Shown piece after piece: positions 33,764 through 42,864 of a stretch of 64,000 nucleotides of DNA. This DNA comes from Hyphomicrobiales bacterium. Its GTDB lineage: Bacteria > Pseudomonadota > Alphaproteobacteria > Rhizobiales > Rhodobiaceae. The stretch covers positions 124,001-188,000 of the forward strand of contig PKTR01000006.1 of the NCBI GenBank assembly GCA_002869065.1, written 5' to 3'. A model generated the notes under the pieces. It was not told where the DNA came from, searched no databases, and was given only the letters and a program-made list of their open reading frames with translations. How positions within the stretch are numbered: position 1 is the first letter of the stretch; each line of letters opens with the position of its first letter. The position numbers and the translations under genes are program-made.

Positions 33764-34061
33764 ATACGGCGAATTCGGCGGCGTCCCGCAATGGGACTCG
33801 CGAAACGGGCAATCCTGACACACGACACGTCGTACAATCCGCGAACCGCAAAAAGGGATTCAGGATCAAGCGACTCGAGTCGCCTGTTAAGACCTCGTTT
33901 ACCCTGCCTGAATCGATACTTTAACGGGAAGAAACGTATTTCGTATCGTTCCCAGTGAGGCGTATCGAAGAAAAAGTTCCATAACTATTTTTCGGGTTGA
34001 GTGCAGCATCCGCTCGGCAAGGCCTGCTGCAAGGGGGCCGGTGGGCGGATCTATCGCTCGC
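33764..34061. other. AT-richer intergenic stretch with palindrome and repeated GTATCG
   Basis: This 298-base gap between two convergent genes is lower in GC than its surroundings. It contains a perfect 14-base palindrome, GCGACTCGAGTCGC, at 33870-33883, and the hexamer GTATCG twice (33943, 33962) with its inverse CGATAC at 33914. Convergent genes do not need promoters here, so a small RNA gene or regulator binding site is possible. No T-run terminator was seen. Confidence 0.45.
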
Positions 34062-34589
34062 TCACGCGCCCCAAAGGGACGGTTGTCGCCACGGCTCGGG
34101 GACGGTCAGAGCACCCTTCAGCGACGTGGCGCCCTCCTTCAGACAGAACGCCTGCCATGCGTCGCACCACGCGTCGGGAAGCGGGTAGGGCGGGGCGAGA
34201 TCGTATTCCGGCGTGAAGCCGAAGCGGCCATAGTAGTTGGGATCGCCGAGCACATAGACATGGCTGACGCCGGCGTCCCGCAGCCGGTGAAATCCGTCGC
34301 GGACGAGCGCGCTACCAATGCCCTGCCGGTGCAGCTTCGGGTCGACCGCCAGCGGTCCCAGCAGCCCCAGCTTTTCGTTGCCGCCATCAACGCCGCAAGT
34401 GGTGAACGCGACGTGGCCGACGACCGCTCCGTCGACGGCAGCGACCAGCGACAGGACGCCCCGGTCTTCCGCCAGCAACTTGCGCAGCAGCGGGACGAGG
34501 TCCTCGTCGGGAAAGGCCGCCGGATAGATTTCCTCAAGCCGCCCGGCGTCGGCCGGGAAGCTCTCGCGGATTTCGATCTGTTCACTCAT
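34062..34589 (-). CDS. GNAT N-acetyltransferase (YhbS-like)
   Basis: The 175-residue protein has the GNAT acetyl-CoA loop HRQGIGSALVRDG near residue 100, preceded by LGLLGPLAVDP and followed by VLGDPNYYGRFGF, a pattern of the YhbS group. The substrate is unknown; related proteins acetylate small amines or tRNA/protein targets. It starts 25 bases after the ubiA stop, in the same direction, so it is probably co-transcribed. Confidence 0.88.
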   Translation of the reverse strand: MSEQIEIRESFPADAGRLEEIYPAAFPDEDLVPLLRKLLAEDRGVLSLVAAVDGAVVGHVAFTTCGVDGGNEKLGLLGPLAVDPKLHRQGIGSALVRDGFHRLRDAGVSHVYVLGDPNYYGRFGFTPEYDLAPPYPLPDAWCDAWQAFCLKEGATSLKGALTVPEPWRQPSLWGA

Positions 34590-34614
34590 GCGTCGTCCTG
34601 TCCGGGTCCACGTA

Positions 34615-35553
34615 TCAGAGCGCCGTCACAGCCGCATCGATGACGAGGCCGGCAAAGAAGATCCAGCCGGTGTCGCGGTTGGCGCGGAACAGCTTCAGGC
34701 ACTGGTCGGGATTGTCGATGTCGAGCACCTTGATCTGCCAGCCGAGATGGACCATCGCGGCGGCAAGACCGAGATAGGCGAAGACGCCGAGACCGGCGAG
34801 ATAGAGCGCGTAGGCAAACAGCGCGCTCGCCGCGCTGTAGAAGAAGATCAGCGCCGCATGGGTCTTGTCGCCGAACAGCCGTGCCGTCGAGCGCACCCCG
34901 ATCAGCACGTCGTCTTCCTTGTCCTGATGGGCGTAGATCGTGTCGTAGCCGATGGTCCAGCAGATGCCGCCGACATACAGCGCCACGGCCGCCCAGTGGA
35001 TCTGGCCGAACACCGCGCTCCAGCCGAGGAAGGCACCCCAGTTGAAGGCGAGCCCCAGCACCGACTGCGGCCAGTAGGTGATGCGCTTCATGAATGGGTA
35101 GACGGCGACCACGACCAGCGAGCAAAGCCCGGCCATCACGGTGTAATTGTTGAACTGCAACAGCGCCAAAAGGCCAACCAGCGCCTGCGCGAGCAGAAAT
35201 GCCTTTGCCTGCAGGATCGACACCTGTCCGCTCGGGATCGGCCGCGAGCGGGTTCGCTCGACCATCGCGTCGAACTCGCGATCGACCAGGTCGTTATAGG
35301 TGCAGCCCGCGCCGCGCATGGCGATCGCGCCGACGAGGAACAGGAACATGTGCCACAGGTTCGGCATCAGGAAGCCGGCCGCGTCGGCCGCCATCGCCGC
35401 CGACCACCAGCACGGCCACAACAACAGCCACCAGCCGATCGGCCGGTCCCAGCGCGCCAGCCGCGCATAGGGCTTCAGCCACTCGGGCCCCCACCGGTCG
35501 ACCCAGTTTCCGTTGACCGCATCGGCCACCACACCGAATCCGCGCGCTTCCAT
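34615..35553 (-). CDS. ubiA: 4-hydroxybenzoate polyprenyltransferase
   Basis: The protein, about 312 residues with eight to nine hydrophobic helices, is UbiA. The first Asp-rich motif NDLVDREFD is near residues 87-95, the second near YDTIYAHQDKEDD. It attaches the polyprenyl tail to 4-hydroxybenzoate in ubiquinone synthesis in the inner membrane. The ATG at 35553 begins MEARGFG; an in-frame ATG at 35589 would give 12 extra residues. The promoter region is shared with divergent purD. Confidence 0.93.
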   Translation of the reverse strand: MEARGFGVVADAVNGNWVDRWGPEWLKPYARLARWDRPIGWWLLLWPCWWSAAMAADAAGFLMPNLWHMFLFLVGAIAMRGAGCTYNDLVDREFDAMVERTRSRPIPSGQVSILQAKAFLLAQALVGLLALLQFNNYTVMAGLCSLVVVAVYPFMKRITYWPQSVLGLAFNWGAFLGWSAVFGQIHWAAVALYVGGICWTIGYDTIYAHQDKEDDVLIGVRSTARLFGDKTHAALIFFYSAASALFAYALYLAGLGVFAYLGLAAAMVHLGWQIKVLDIDNPDQCLKLFRANRDTGWIFFAGLVIDAAVTAL

Positions 35554-35724
35554 GTCTGTGCAATCCCTGCTGTCCGGCGTTCTCCCCAACGTTCCGTTTA
35601 AGCTGTGCAGGGCCTGAGGAAAACCCCGTCATATCGCCGCCTGCGTGCTTTTCACGGTTCCGGTCCGGCAGCCCGCCATGATAAGCCGGAAGCGGAATGA
35701 CGGAATTGTGGCAGTAGGTGGAAT

Positions 35725-37650
35725 ATGAACGTCCTGTTGATCGGCTCCGGTGGTCGCGAACATGCGCTCGCCTGGGCGCTGGCGAAATCGCACGAGCTGG
35801 GTACGCTCTACGCGGCACCCGGCAATGCCGGCATTGCCGAGGTGGCGACGCTGGTCGAGCTCGACGCGGCCGATCACGAGGCGGTGGTTGCGTTCTGCCG
35901 CGAAAAGCGGATCGGTCTCGTCGTCGTCGGTCCCGAGGCGCCGCTGGTCGCCGGACTGGTCGACGATCTTGACGCCGCCCATATTCCCGCCTTCGGCCCG
36001 ACCCGCGAAGCCGCCCGCCTCGAAGGCTCCAAGCGCTTCACCAAGGAACTCTGCGACCGCGCCAGCATCCCGACCGCCCGATACCGCGTTTTCGACAAGG
36101 CCGACCCGGCCCGCCTCTACGCCCGCGTCATGGGCGCGCCGATCGTCGTCAAGGCCGACGGGCTGGCAGCCGGCAAGGGCGTCGTCGTCGCCGCGACCGT
36201 GGATGAGGCGATTGCCGCCATCGACGCCTGTTTCGAGGGCGAATTCGGTGAGGCCGGAGCCGAGGTTGTCATCGAGCAGTGCCTCGTCGGCGAGGAGGCG
36301 AGTTTCTTCGCCCTGACCGACGGCACCACCGTGGTGCCGCTTGCGACCGCGCAGGACCACAAGCGCGTCGGCGAGGGTGACACCGGCCCGAACACCGGCG
36401 GAATGGGCGCCTATTCCCCCGCGACCGTGATGACGCCGAAGCTGATCGCCCGCACCATGGCCGAGATCGTCGAGCCGACCGTGCGCACGCTCGCCGAGAT
36501 GGGCTGCCCCTACAAGGGCGTGCTCTATGCCGGGCTGATGATCACCGCCGAAGGCCCGAAGCTGATCGAATACAATGTCCGTTTCGGCGATCCCGAGTGC
36601 CAGGTGCTGATGATGCGCCTGAACGGCGATCTGCTGGGGCTGTTGAAGGCCGCCGCCGCCGGCCGGCTCGGTTCCGCCAAGGTCGACTGGACCGACGATG
36701 TCGCGCTCACCGTCGTCATGGCCGCGAAGGGCTATCCGGGCGCCTATGAAAAAGGCACCGAGATCAGGAACGTCGAGGCGGCGTCCGCCATGCCCGGCGT
36801 CGAGGTGTTCCATGCCGGCACCAAACGCGAGGACGGCAAGCTGCTCGCCAATGGTGGTCGGGTTCTCAACGTCACCGCGCTCGGCCCGACTGTTGCCGAC
36901 GCCCAGGCGCGCGCCTATGAGGCAGTCGACGCCATCGAATGGCTCGAAGGCTTCTGCCGCCGTGACATCGGCTGGCGCGCGATGAGCGACGACACCGAGG
37001 TCGAGGAAACCATCAGCGCGGCTGCGATTGAGGCCGCGATTGCCGAGATGGCGGCGGCATCGGCAGCGCAGACGCCCGAACCGGCGCGCATTGCTGCCTC
37101 GGCGCCGGCAATGTCGGCTGTGGTCGCGGCGCTGGCAGGCGCTGGCGACCAGGCCGATGCGGCCGAAGAGCTCGATGAAATTGTCGATACCGATATCGAC
37201 GAAGCACCGGCCGAACTGGCCGAAGTTGCTACTGAGCCGGAAATCGAACTCGAACCGATCGAGGACGCAGGGGCAGCCGAAGAGGTCGAACTGGTCGCTG
37301 ATCCCGACGTGCTCGGTGGCGCGCTTGAAGACGCGTTGAGCGACATCGATTTCGACCTCGACCTCGACGATATGGACGACGAGGAGTCCGGCGATGAGGG
37401 CGACGAGGAGCCCGTCGCCGCCGACCCGGTTCTGGAAGACATCTTTGCCAACGAGATGGATCTCGATCTTGGGTTGGATGACGGCGAAGCGGACGCCGAT
37501 ACGGGCGACTCCGAAGGTGCCGCGGGCGAAGCCGACGAAGACACGCTCGAAGGGACCTTGCAGAGCGCCGTCGAAGCAGCCTTCGCGCTTGACGACTTCG
37601 CCGATGAAACCGAAGACGACGACGGCGAAGCCGACGGAAAGAAGGACTGA
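35725..37650 (+). CDS. purD: Phosphoribosylamine-glycine ligase with a long acidic C-terminal extension
   Basis: Residues 1-420 form a complete GAR synthetase: [17 protein letters not shown] at the N-terminus, ATP-grasp motifs GKGVVVA near 153 and [11 protein letters not shown] near 222, and the usual final GWRA at 416-419. It makes glycinamide ribonucleotide in purine synthesis. Unusually the frame continues for about 220 residues (421-641), a low-complexity tail dominated by Asp, Glu and Ala, including [18 protein letters not shown], with one Arg and two Lys near the very end. No domain is recognisable, and the tail should be disordered. The frame shows no break and no restart signal with a clear ribosome-binding site, so a fusion product is most likely. 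Standard PurD is about 425 residues. Confidence 0.92.
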   Translation: MNVLLIGSGGREHALAWALAKSHELGTLYAAPGNAGIAEVATLVELDAADHEAVVAFCREKRIGLVVVGPEAPLVAGLVDDLDAAHIPAFGPTREAARLEGSKRFTKELCDRASIPTARYRVFDKADPARLYARVMGAPIVVKADGLAAGKGVVVAATVDEAIAAIDACFEGEFGEAGAEVVIEQCLVGEEASFFALTDGTTVVPLATAQDHKRVGEGDTGPNTGGMGAYSPATVMTPKLIARTMAEIVEPTVRTLAEMGCPYKGVLYAGLMITAEGPKLIEYNVRFGDPECQVLMMRLNGDLLGLLKAAAAGRLGSAKVDWTDDVALTVVMAAKGYPGAYEKGTEIRNVEAASAMPGVEVFHAGTKREDGKLLANGGRVLNVTALGPTVADAQARAYEAVDAIEWLEGFCRRDIGWRAMSDDTEVEETISAAAIEAAIAEMAAASAAQTPEPARIAASAPAMSAVVAALAGAGDQADAAEELDEIVDTDIDEAPAELAEVATEPEIELEPIEDAGAAEEVELVADPDVLGGALEDALSDIDFDLDLDDMDDEESGDEGDEEPVAADPVLEDIFANEMDLDLGLDDGEADADTGDSEGAAGEADEDTLEGTLQSAVEAAFALDDFADETEDDDGEADGKKD

Positions 37651-37691
37651 CGGCGACATTCCGTCGAACCGGCACCGCGGGGAGGGAAGCG

Positions 37692-38615
37692 ATGGCGGAC
37701 GACAGCGATCCCGGCGATCTGTTTCCAGGCTTCGCTGAGACGCGGCTTGAGGGCGATGGGCTGACGCTTCACGCCCGTATCGGCGGGGAAGGCCCGCCGC
37801 TCGTCCTGCTGCACGGCTATCCGCAATGCCATGTCATGTGGCACCGCATCGCGCCGGAACTGGCGCGCCATTTCACCTGCATCATCCCCGATCTGCGCGG
37901 CTACGGGCAAAGCGACTGCGCGGCCGACAGCGTCGAAGGCTCCGGCTATTCCAAACGCGCCATGGGCAACGACATCGCCGCTGCCATGTCCGCGCTCGGC
38001 CATGACCGCTTCGCCGTCGCCGGCCATGACCGGGGTGCGCGCGTCGGCTACCGCATGGCGCTCGATCACGCCGACCGTGTCGAGCGGCTCGTCGTCCTCG
38101 ATATCCTGCCGACGGCGGACTACTGGCTGCGTATGGATCGCGCCTACGGGCTGAAGATGTATCACTGGCTGTTCCTTGCCCAGCCCGCGCCGATGCCCGA
38201 AACGCTGATCGGCGGCGCGCCGGCGGCCTATCTGGAACACACCATCGCAAGCTGGTCCAAGGCCGGCGATCTCTCCGCCTTCGATCCGCGGGCGCTGGAC
38301 GCCTATCGCGGCTTCTTCGCCGAGCCTGAGCGCATCCATGCGGTTTGTGAGGATTATCGCGCGGGCGCCGGCATCGACCGCGAACTGGACGAAGCCGATC
38401 AGGCCGCCGGGCGCCGCATCGCCTGTCCGGTGTTGACCGTGTGGGGCGAAACCGGTCTGGCGCCGAAGCCGGCTTCGGAGGATGACAGTCAGCTTAGCGT
38501 GTGGCGGCGCTGGACCGAGAACGTCACCGGCGCGCCGGTCGATTCCGGCCATTTCGTTGCCGAGGAAAATCCGCAGGCGACGCTCGCGCATCTCATTCCC
38601 TTTTTGACCGCGTAA
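37692..38615 (+). CDS. Alpha/beta hydrolase with fluoroacetate-dehalogenase active site
   Basis: The 307-residue alpha/beta hydrolase has the nucleophile elbow GHDRGAR with Asp113 rather than Ser, the catalytic acid Asp137 in VLDILP, and His287 in DSGHFV. Relative to the nucleophile, Arg at +1 and +4, Asp at +24, His-Trp at +45/+46 and Tyr at +109 match from memory the fluoroacetate dehalogenase from Rhodopseudomonas palustris, whose His155, Trp156 and Tyr219 bind fluoride. The His is four residues further along, as expected for an insertion. It may therefore hydrolyse haloacetates; epoxide hydrolysis is a close alternative. The gene follows purD by 41 bases with no visible regulator. Confidence 0.85.
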   Translation: MADDSDPGDLFPGFAETRLEGDGLTLHARIGGEGPPLVLLHGYPQCHVMWHRIAPELARHFTCIIPDLRGYGQSDCAADSVEGSGYSKRAMGNDIAAAMSALGHDRFAVAGHDRGARVGYRMALDHADRVERLVVLDILPTADYWLRMDRAYGLKMYHWLFLAQPAPMPETLIGGAPAAYLEHTIASWSKAGDLSAFDPRALDAYRGFFAEPERIHAVCEDYRAGAGIDRELDEADQAAGRRIACPVLTVWGETGLAPKPASEDDSQLSVWRRWTENVTGAPVDSGHFVAEENPQATLAHLIPFLTA

Positions 38616-38629
38616 CCGACAGAGGCAGA

Positions 38630-39715
38630 ATGTCCAACCGGATCGACCGTCAGGAAGCATTTTCCGGCACCCGCGAAACGCCCGAGGCGCTGCAATTCGA
38701 CGAGCGTCGCCTGGAACGCTGGCTGCGCGATCGCATCGAGGGCTTCGACGGCCCGCTCGACGTGCGCCAGTTCAAGGGTGGCCAGTCGAATCCGACCTAT
38801 CGGGTCGCCACGCCGCACCAAGCCTATGTGCTGCGTCGCAAGCCGCCCGGCAAGCTGTTGCCGTCCGCGCACGCGATCGACCGCGAATACCGGGTCATGG
38901 CAGCGCTCGGCAAGGTCGGCTTCCCGGTGCCGAAGGTGCATCTCCTGTGCGAGGACGACAGCGTCATCGGCACGGCGTTCTACCTGATGGACGAGGTGGT
39001 CGGGCGGGTGTTCTGGGAGCCCGAGATGCCGGCTTCCGACCGCATTGAGCGCGCCGCCGTCTATGACGCCATGAACGCGGCGATGGCGCAGCTTCACAGC
39101 TTCGATCCCGTGGAGCTCGATCTCGCCGATTTCGGCAAGCCCGAAGGCTATGTCGCCCGCCAGATCGCCCGCTGGTCGAAGCAGTATCGCGCGTCGCAGA
39201 CCGAGACGATCCCGGAGATGGACCGGCTGATCGACTGGCTGCCCGACAATCTGCCGCCGGAAAACCCTGCCCGCCTGGTGCATGGCGATTTCCGGCTCGA
39301 CAACATGATCCTCGACGCCGTCGAGCCGCGCATTCTCGCCGTGCTCGACTGGGAGCTGTCGACGCTTGGCGATCCCGTCGCCGATTTCACCTATCACTGC
39401 ATGCAGTGGGAAATGCCGCCCTCGGAAGAAGGCGCCGGCGTCGGCTCGCTGGTCGGCTGCAATCTGGAAGTGCTCGGCATTCCGGCGCTGGCCGACTACA
39501 TCGCGGCTTACGAGCGGCGCACCGGCCTTGTGGTCGGCGCCCATATCGATTTCTACTTCGCCTACAATTTCTTCCGCCTCGGCGCGATCCTGCAGGGCAT
39601 CGTCGGGCGGGTGCGCGACGGCACGGCAACCAACGCCAACGCCGCCGCCATGGCCGATCAGGTCCGCCCGCTGGCCGAGACCGCCTGGCGCTTCGCGCAA
39701 AAAGCCGGCGCGTGA
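38630..39715 (+). CDS. Aminoglycoside-phosphotransferase-like kinase (ACAD10/11-type)
   Basis: The 361-residue protein has the APH kinase fold. FKGGQSNPTYRV near residue 46 is the P-loop-like region, a Lys-bearing RRKPPGKLLPSAH follows, the catalytic loop is LVHGDFRLDNMI near 217, with its Asp, and the metal-binding DWELSTLGDPVADF follows. In Hyphomicrobiales this family is often found with acyl-CoA dehydrogenases and resembles the kinase part of ACAD10/11, which phosphorylates hydroxy-acyl-CoA. Here no dehydrogenase is beside it. The ATG at 38630, with AGAGGCAG upstream, is chosen over an open frame that reaches into the hydrolase gene. Confidence 0.88.
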   Translation: MSNRIDRQEAFSGTRETPEALQFDERRLERWLRDRIEGFDGPLDVRQFKGGQSNPTYRVATPHQAYVLRRKPPGKLLPSAHAIDREYRVMAALGKVGFPVPKVHLLCEDDSVIGTAFYLMDEVVGRVFWEPEMPASDRIERAAVYDAMNAAMAQLHSFDPVELDLADFGKPEGYVARQIARWSKQYRASQTETIPEMDRLIDWLPDNLPPENPARLVHGDFRLDNMILDAVEPRILAVLDWELSTLGDPVADFTYHCMQWEMPPSEEGAGVGSLVGCNLEVLGIPALADYIAAYERRTGLVVGAHIDFYFAYNFFRLGAILQGIVGRVRDGTATNANAAAMADQVRPLAETAWRFAQKAGA

Positions 39716-39722
39716 CGTCATG

Positions 39723-39737
39723 CCACCGGCCCGGTGG
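39723..39737. other. Short perfect palindrome after the kinase gene
   Basis: CCACCGG, C, CCGGTGG form a perfect 7-bp inverted repeat around one base, 7 bases after the stop of the kinase gene. There is no T-run. It may be a weak terminator or protein-binding site. Confidence 0.3.
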
Positions 39738-39916
39738 ATCAGGTCTCGCGGCCGACGATCCGTCGCCTTGCGCGGCGCTCCTGCGCTGACCACATAAAAG
39801 GCGTATCGTTGTGCTCCGCTCGCGTCGGCATGGCGGGATGCGGTCGCGGTTCGGCAGACGGCAACGTTCCGACCGCGATCCTCTGGTTCGGCCAGGATGG
39901 CAAAAGGATTTGAGCG

Positions 39917-40837
39917 ATGACGTCCCCTCGTATCGGTCTGGCACTCGGCGGCGGCGGTGCCCGCGGCCTGGCCCATATCCCGGTTCTCGAAGCGCTGGAT
40001 GACCTTGGCATTGTACCGGCCGCTATCGCCGGTACGTCGATCGGCGCCATCATGGCTGCCGGCTACGGCGCCGGCATGACCGGGGCGGACATTCGCACCT
40101 TCACGACCGAGCTGTTCAACAACCGGACCGAGGTTCTGTCGCGGCTGTGGAAGCTGCGCGGCAAGGGCCTTTCGATGTTCGAGAACGGCGGGCTCGCGCG
40201 CATCGATGCCGAACGCGTCGTCGAACTGTTCCTGCCGGAAAACCTGCCGGAAAATATTGAAGACCTGCGCATGCCGGTCTCGCTCGTCGCCGCCGATTTC
40301 TATGGCTGGGACGAGGCAGACCTGCGCACCGGTCCGCTGCGCAAGTCGATTGCCGCCTCGATTGCCCTGCCGGTGATCTTCAAGCCGGTATCCTGCCACG
40401 GCCGGGTGATGATGGATGGTGGTCTGGTCAATCCGCTGCCCTTCGACAAGTTGCCGGAGGATGTCGACATCGTGCTCGCCGTCGATGTGCTTGGCGGTCC
40501 CGAACCGCACCATCGCCGCAAGCTGCCGTCGACATCGGAGTCGATCTTCGGCGCCACCCAGCTTCTCATGCAGACGATCCAGCGCGAGAAACTGAGCCGC
40601 CGCCGCCCGGATATCCTCATCCGCCCGGACATCAATGCCTTCCGCGTTCTCAACTTCCTGAAAGCCAACGAAATCCTGAAAGCCGCCGGACCCGTGCGTG
40701 AGGAAACCAAGCGCCGCCTCGGCCGGCTGATCCACGTCTGGGAAACGGGTGGCGACCTTGCGGCAGAGCAAGCTGACGCGCTTGAATGGACGAGCGCGGA
40801 ACGGGCGCCCGCGCAACTGCTCCAGTTCGAGCGGTAA
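39917..40837 (+). CDS. Patatin-like phospholipase (RssA-like)
   Basis: The 306-residue protein has the patatin catalytic dyad: oxyanion loop GGGGARG at 11-17, nucleophile Ser41 in GTSIG, and Asp167 in MMDGG. The RssA-like bacterial group hydrolyses phospholipids or acyl esters; the physiological substrate is unknown. It is cytosolic, with no signal peptide. The gene ends 9 bases before the convergent end of the antiporter gene, so transcripts must overlap at their ends. Confidence 0.9.
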   Translation: MTSPRIGLALGGGGARGLAHIPVLEALDDLGIVPAAIAGTSIGAIMAAGYGAGMTGADIRTFTTELFNNRTEVLSRLWKLRGKGLSMFENGGLARIDAERVVELFLPENLPENIEDLRMPVSLVAADFYGWDEADLRTGPLRKSIAASIALPVIFKPVSCHGRVMMDGGLVNPLPFDKLPEDVDIVLAVDVLGGPEPHHRRKLPSTSESIFGATQLLMQTIQREKLSRRRPDILIRPDINAFRVLNFLKANEILKAAGPVREETKRRLGRLIHVWETGGDLAAEQADALEWTSAERAPAQLLQFER

Positions 40838-40846
40838 ATACGGCGG

Positions 40847-42703
40847 TCAGCTTCGATCGTCCTCGGCGTCCTCGTAGCCCGAATAGCCTTCCGCGTTGCG
40901 CGCGATCACTTCGGTCTCATCGCTCAAGGCTGTGGACCGGCGATGTGGCTCGGTTAGCGGCTCGGGTTTCACCGGCCGCTTGTGGATCAGGTCCGTCCCC
41001 GCATTGAACCCGTCGGCTTCCTGGATCAGCAGGCGCTCGCCGTCGCGCCGGCGGATGAATTCGATCATCTCGTCGGCATCGTCCGAGGTTTCCCCCAGCG
41101 CGACCAGCGTTTCATGGCCGAAACGCAGCGCGGATTCGAAGGTCTCGCGTAGTTCGAAGTCCACATTGCGCTGGCGCAGTTCGAGCGTGTGGGCACGGTC
41201 GTAGGCGCGGGCATGGATGCGCGCCAGCGGGAAGTGCGCCTGGATGAGGGCAATGGCCTTGTCTGCCGAACGCCGCGCCGTGCACACCGCGAAGATGCTT
41301 GCTTCGTCCGCTCCTGCCGCACGCAGCACGTCAAGCCGCGTGCCGTCGCCGTAGTAGATGCGGAAGCCGAACCGGCTCGCTGCCCGGATCCGTTCCGGGT
41401 CGTTGTCGATGATGGCGACGTCGATACCGCGCGCCAGAAGCACCTGCGAAACGATCTGGCCGAAGCGGCCGAACCCGATGATGAACACCGATCCCTGGGC
41501 GCCCTCGAAGTCTTCCTCCATCTCGTCTTTTCTCGGACGCCGGATCAGCTTCCTGGACAACGCGACCGTGAACGGTGTCGCCAGCATCGACAGCGTGACG
41601 ATGGCCGCAAGCGTCGAGGATAATTGCTGGCTCATGATGCCGGCCGCCAGCGCGGCGGCGAACAGAACGAAGCCGAACTCACCACCCTGTGGCAGCAGCA
41701 TGGCCGAGCGCATCGCGTCGTTGTGGCCGCTGCCGAAGCCGCGCGTCAGGATGTAGATGACCACCGCCTTGATGCCGATCAGCGCGCCGACAGCGGCGAT
41801 GATCGTTTTCCATTCCTTTACCAGCAGGCCAAGGTCGATGGTCATGCCGATGCCCATGAAGAACAGACCGAGCAGGATGCCGCGGAACGGTTCGATATCG
41901 GCTTCAAGTTCGTGCCGGAACGAGGATTCGGCCAGCAGGACGCCGGCAAGGAAGGCCCCCATCGCCATCGAGAATCCGGCGATCTGCAAAAGCCAGGCCG
42001 CGCCGAGCACGACGAACAGGGCGGCTGCCGTCATGATTTCGCGGGCACGCGCATGGGCCAGCGTCCCAAACACCGGATTGATCAGATAGCGGCCGGCAAC
42101 GAACACGATGAGGAGGGCACCCATCGCCAGGCCCGCCGTCACATAGCCCGGCATCGAACTTGAGGCTTCCCCACCTCCGGGGGCAAGAAAGGCAACGAGC
42201 GCCAGCAGCGGAACGATCGCTAGGTCCTGCAGCAAGAGGATCGCGATGGACTTGTGCCCGTGCGGCGTGCTCATTTCGTTGTGTTCTTCGAGGATCTGCA
42301 TGACGAATGCGGTCGACGAAAGCGCCAGCCCGAAGCCGGCAATGACGGCGATTTTCCACGACAGTCCGAAATAGTGGGCGCAGGACGAGAGCAGAGCGGC
42401 GCTCACCACGACCTGCAACGTCCCGAGCCCGAAGATGTCGTGCCGCATCGACCACAGCCGCGACGGCTTCAGCTCAAGGCCGATCAGGAACAGGAAGAAG
42501 ACGACGCCGAGTTCGGCGAATTGTAGAATTTCCTGCGGGTCGGCGAAGATCTGCAGCACGAACGGACCGACCACCACGCCGGCGGCCAGATAGCCGAGCA
42601 CTGAGCCGAGCCCGAGCCGCTTGAAAACCGGCACGGCGATGACCGCCGCGCCGAGCAGCACCAGCGTGTGGGCATAAAACGCAGTTGTATGTCCGTGTTC
42701 CAT
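40847..42703 (-). CDS. KefB/KefC-type cation:proton antiporter (CPA2)
   Basis: About 618 residues. The N-terminal two-thirds has 12-13 hydrophobic helices of the CPA2 antiporter family; the C-terminal third has an RCK/TrkA_N Rossmann domain with VFIIGFGRFGQIVSQVL near residue 395, the NAD-binding glycine motif. This is the KefB/KefC arrangement of potassium/proton antiporters. Glutathione control of potassium efflux is known for KefB/C, but a KefF/KefG partner is not visible. The ATG at 42703 begins MEHGHTTAFYAH; the frame is open to 42772. A helix-loop region LALSSTAFVMQIL is characteristic. Confidence 0.9.
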   Translation of the reverse strand: MEHGHTTAFYAHTLVLLGAAVIAVPVFKRLGLGSVLGYLAAGVVVGPFVLQIFADPQEILQFAELGVVFFLFLIGLELKPSRLWSMRHDIFGLGTLQVVVSAALLSSCAHYFGLSWKIAVIAGFGLALSSTAFVMQILEEHNEMSTPHGHKSIAILLLQDLAIVPLLALVAFLAPGGGEASSSMPGYVTAGLAMGALLIVFVAGRYLINPVFGTLAHARAREIMTAAALFVVLGAAWLLQIAGFSMAMGAFLAGVLLAESSFRHELEADIEPFRGILLGLFFMGIGMTIDLGLLVKEWKTIIAAVGALIGIKAVVIYILTRGFGSGHNDAMRSAMLLPQGGEFGFVLFAAALAAGIMSQQLSSTLAAIVTLSMLATPFTVALSRKLIRRPRKDEMEEDFEGAQGSVFIIGFGRFGQIVSQVLLARGIDVAIIDNDPERIRAASRFGFRIYYGDGTRLDVLRAAGADEASIFAVCTARRSADKAIALIQAHFPLARIHARAYDRAHTLELRQRNVDFELRETFESALRFGHETLVALGETSDDADEMIEFIRRRDGERLLIQEADGFNAGTDLIHKRPVKPEPLTEPHRRSTALSDETEVIARNAEGYSGYEDAEDDRS

Positions 42704-42864
42704 GGTGCCGTGCGGGTTGTTGGCGGTTGGTCGCAAGGGAAACGACGCACACCGCGTCCGGTCGCGCTGCAAAACGTTCGACCGGACCGGAATCTTTCAG
42801 GAAAGAGTATAGATTATAGGTGTTTAGAAAGCCAGTTTCGGGGCTTTCCGTACCTTGTCGGCGT

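Noticed and set aside
38489-40816. A 775-codon minus-strand frame spanning three plus-strand genes
   Set aside because: It covers a kinase, the end of a hydrolase and a patatin, each with intact catalytic motifs. The frame is a by-product of high GC.
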